Notes under the pieces: generated by a model
Told to the model about the DNA's origin: nothing
Seen by the model: only the letters and a program-made list of their open reading frames with translations
Databases searched by the model: none
Shown here: piece by piece, positions 5,755-6,337 of the stretch
Numbering within the stretch: position 1 is the stretch's first letter
Layout: every line of letters starts with the position of its first letter
NCBI GenBank assembly: GCA_015661585.1
Contig: DQVU01000095.1
Span: 1 to 6,337 of the forward strand
Length of the DNA stretch: 6,337 nucleotides
Reading direction: 5' to 3'
From: Methanothermococcus okinawensis
GTDB lineage: Archaea > AGJL01 > Methanococci > Methanococcales > Methanococcaceae
Program-made: the position numbers and the translations under genes

Positions 5755-6337
5755 ATGAGTATCAAGAAATCCATAGTATACTTTGAGAGAGCAGGGGTGC
5801 AAAATACGGAAGAAACCTTAAAGTTAGCAGTTGAGAGGGCCCAGGAGTTAAACATTAAAGACATAGTGGTGGCATCCTCCTATGGAGATACTGCAAAGAA
5901 ACTCTTAGATATACTGGAAGAGAGAGGTCTCCATCTAAACGTAGTTGTAGTTACTTACCATCAGGGGTTCCACGAGGAGGATGTAATAACTATGAGTAAA
6001 GAGACTATGGAAGAGTTAAAAAAGAGAGGAGCCAAGATATTCATGGGACCTCATGCCCTAAGTGGTGTTGAGAGGGCTATATCTAACAAGTTTGGTGGAG
6101 CCTATCCTGTGGAGATAATTGCCCATACCTTGAGAACCTTTGGACATGGGTTGAAGGTGTGTTACGAGATTACACTAATGGCAGCAGATGGAGGGCTTAT
6201 TAAAACTAAGAACGACGTAATTGCAATTGGTGGGAGAAGTAGAGGGGCAGATACTGCAGTTGTGATAAAGCCTGCAAATCTAAGGAATTTCTTCGATATA
6301 GAGTTAAGGGAGATCATCTGTATGCCAAGGGATAAGA
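5755..6337 (+). CDS. Pyruvate kinase alpha/beta-domain-like protein (3' end outside window)
   Basis: This resembles the archaeal proteins (COG1751 type, about 190-200 residues) built only from the C-terminal alpha/beta domain of pyruvate kinase, without the catalytic barrel, so it is not a pyruvate kinase. Its function is not established; I recall solved structures of archaeal members, possibly with bound flavin, but cannot verify that here. The 194 residues present show alternating strands and helices: SIVYFERAG (6-14), IVVASSYGDT (37-46), VVVVTYH (63-69), IFMGPHALSGVERA (95-108), TFGHGLKVCYEI (128-139), AADGGLI (143-149), and IAIGGRSRGADTAVVIKPA (157-175). The sequence ends at CMPRDK, probably only a few residues short of the true end. 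No membrane segment or signal peptide is seen. It follows the GH57 gene by 19 bp with a strong ribosome site and no terminator, so it is probably the third gene of the glycosidase operon. Confidence 0.88.
   Translation, partial: MSIKKSIVYFERAGVQNTEETLKLAVERAQELNIKDIVVASSYGDTAKKLLDILEERGLHLNVVVVTYHQGFHEEDVITMSKETMEELKKRGAKIFMGPHALSGVERAISNKFGGAYPVEIIAHTLRTFGHGLKVCYEITLMAADGGLIKTKNDVIAIGGRSRGADTAVVIKPANLRNFFDIELREIICMPRDK

Overview
The window looks like a piece of a Methanococcales chromosome (a thermophilic or hyperthermophilic methanogen related to Methanocaldococcus or Methanotorris; the genus cannot be settled from this sequence alone). The evidence is the AT-rich DNA, archaeal GGTGA-type ribosome binding sites about 4 nt before start codons, T-run terminators without hairpins, and the gene set: glutamate-1-semialdehyde aminotransferase, CbiZ, a DUF2582-type winged helix protein, a GH15 glucoamylase next to a GH57 amylase as in M. 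jannaschii, and an archaeal pyruvate-kinase-C-like protein. All genes supported here lie on the + strand.

Layout. Positions 2-685 hold the C-terminal half of hemL (tetrapyrrole synthesis), cut by the window edge. Positions 686-1035 have no convincing protein gene. They contain a sharp island of about 49% G+C (758-880, 60 of 123 bases) between flanks of about 14-16% G+C. The island folds around a perfect 15-bp inverted repeat extended to about 25 pairs, with a TATA-like box about 30 bp before it and three T-runs just after it. I read it as an unrecognised structured RNA on the + strand and consider it the most interesting object here. Next come cbiZ (1036-1800; cobinamide salvage) and, 39 bp later, a 72-residue winged helix protein (1840-2058); the pair ends at a T-rich terminator (2089-2107).

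An apparent three-gene operon follows: GH15 glucoamylase-like (2149-4182), GH57 alpha-amylase-like with a C-terminal coiled coil (4215-5735), and a pyruvate kinase alpha/beta-domain-like protein (5755 to the window end, almost complete). The gaps are 32 and 19 bp and contain no T-runs.

How the genes fit together. hemL makes 5-aminolevulinate for tetrapyrroles, including the corrin ring, and CbiZ recycles cobinamides, so the RNA candidate lies between two genes feeding cobamide supply. The two glycosidases lack signal peptides and probably break down intracellular glycogen. The PK-C-like protein is of unknown function, and its co-transcription suggests a link to sugar breakdown, but that is inference.
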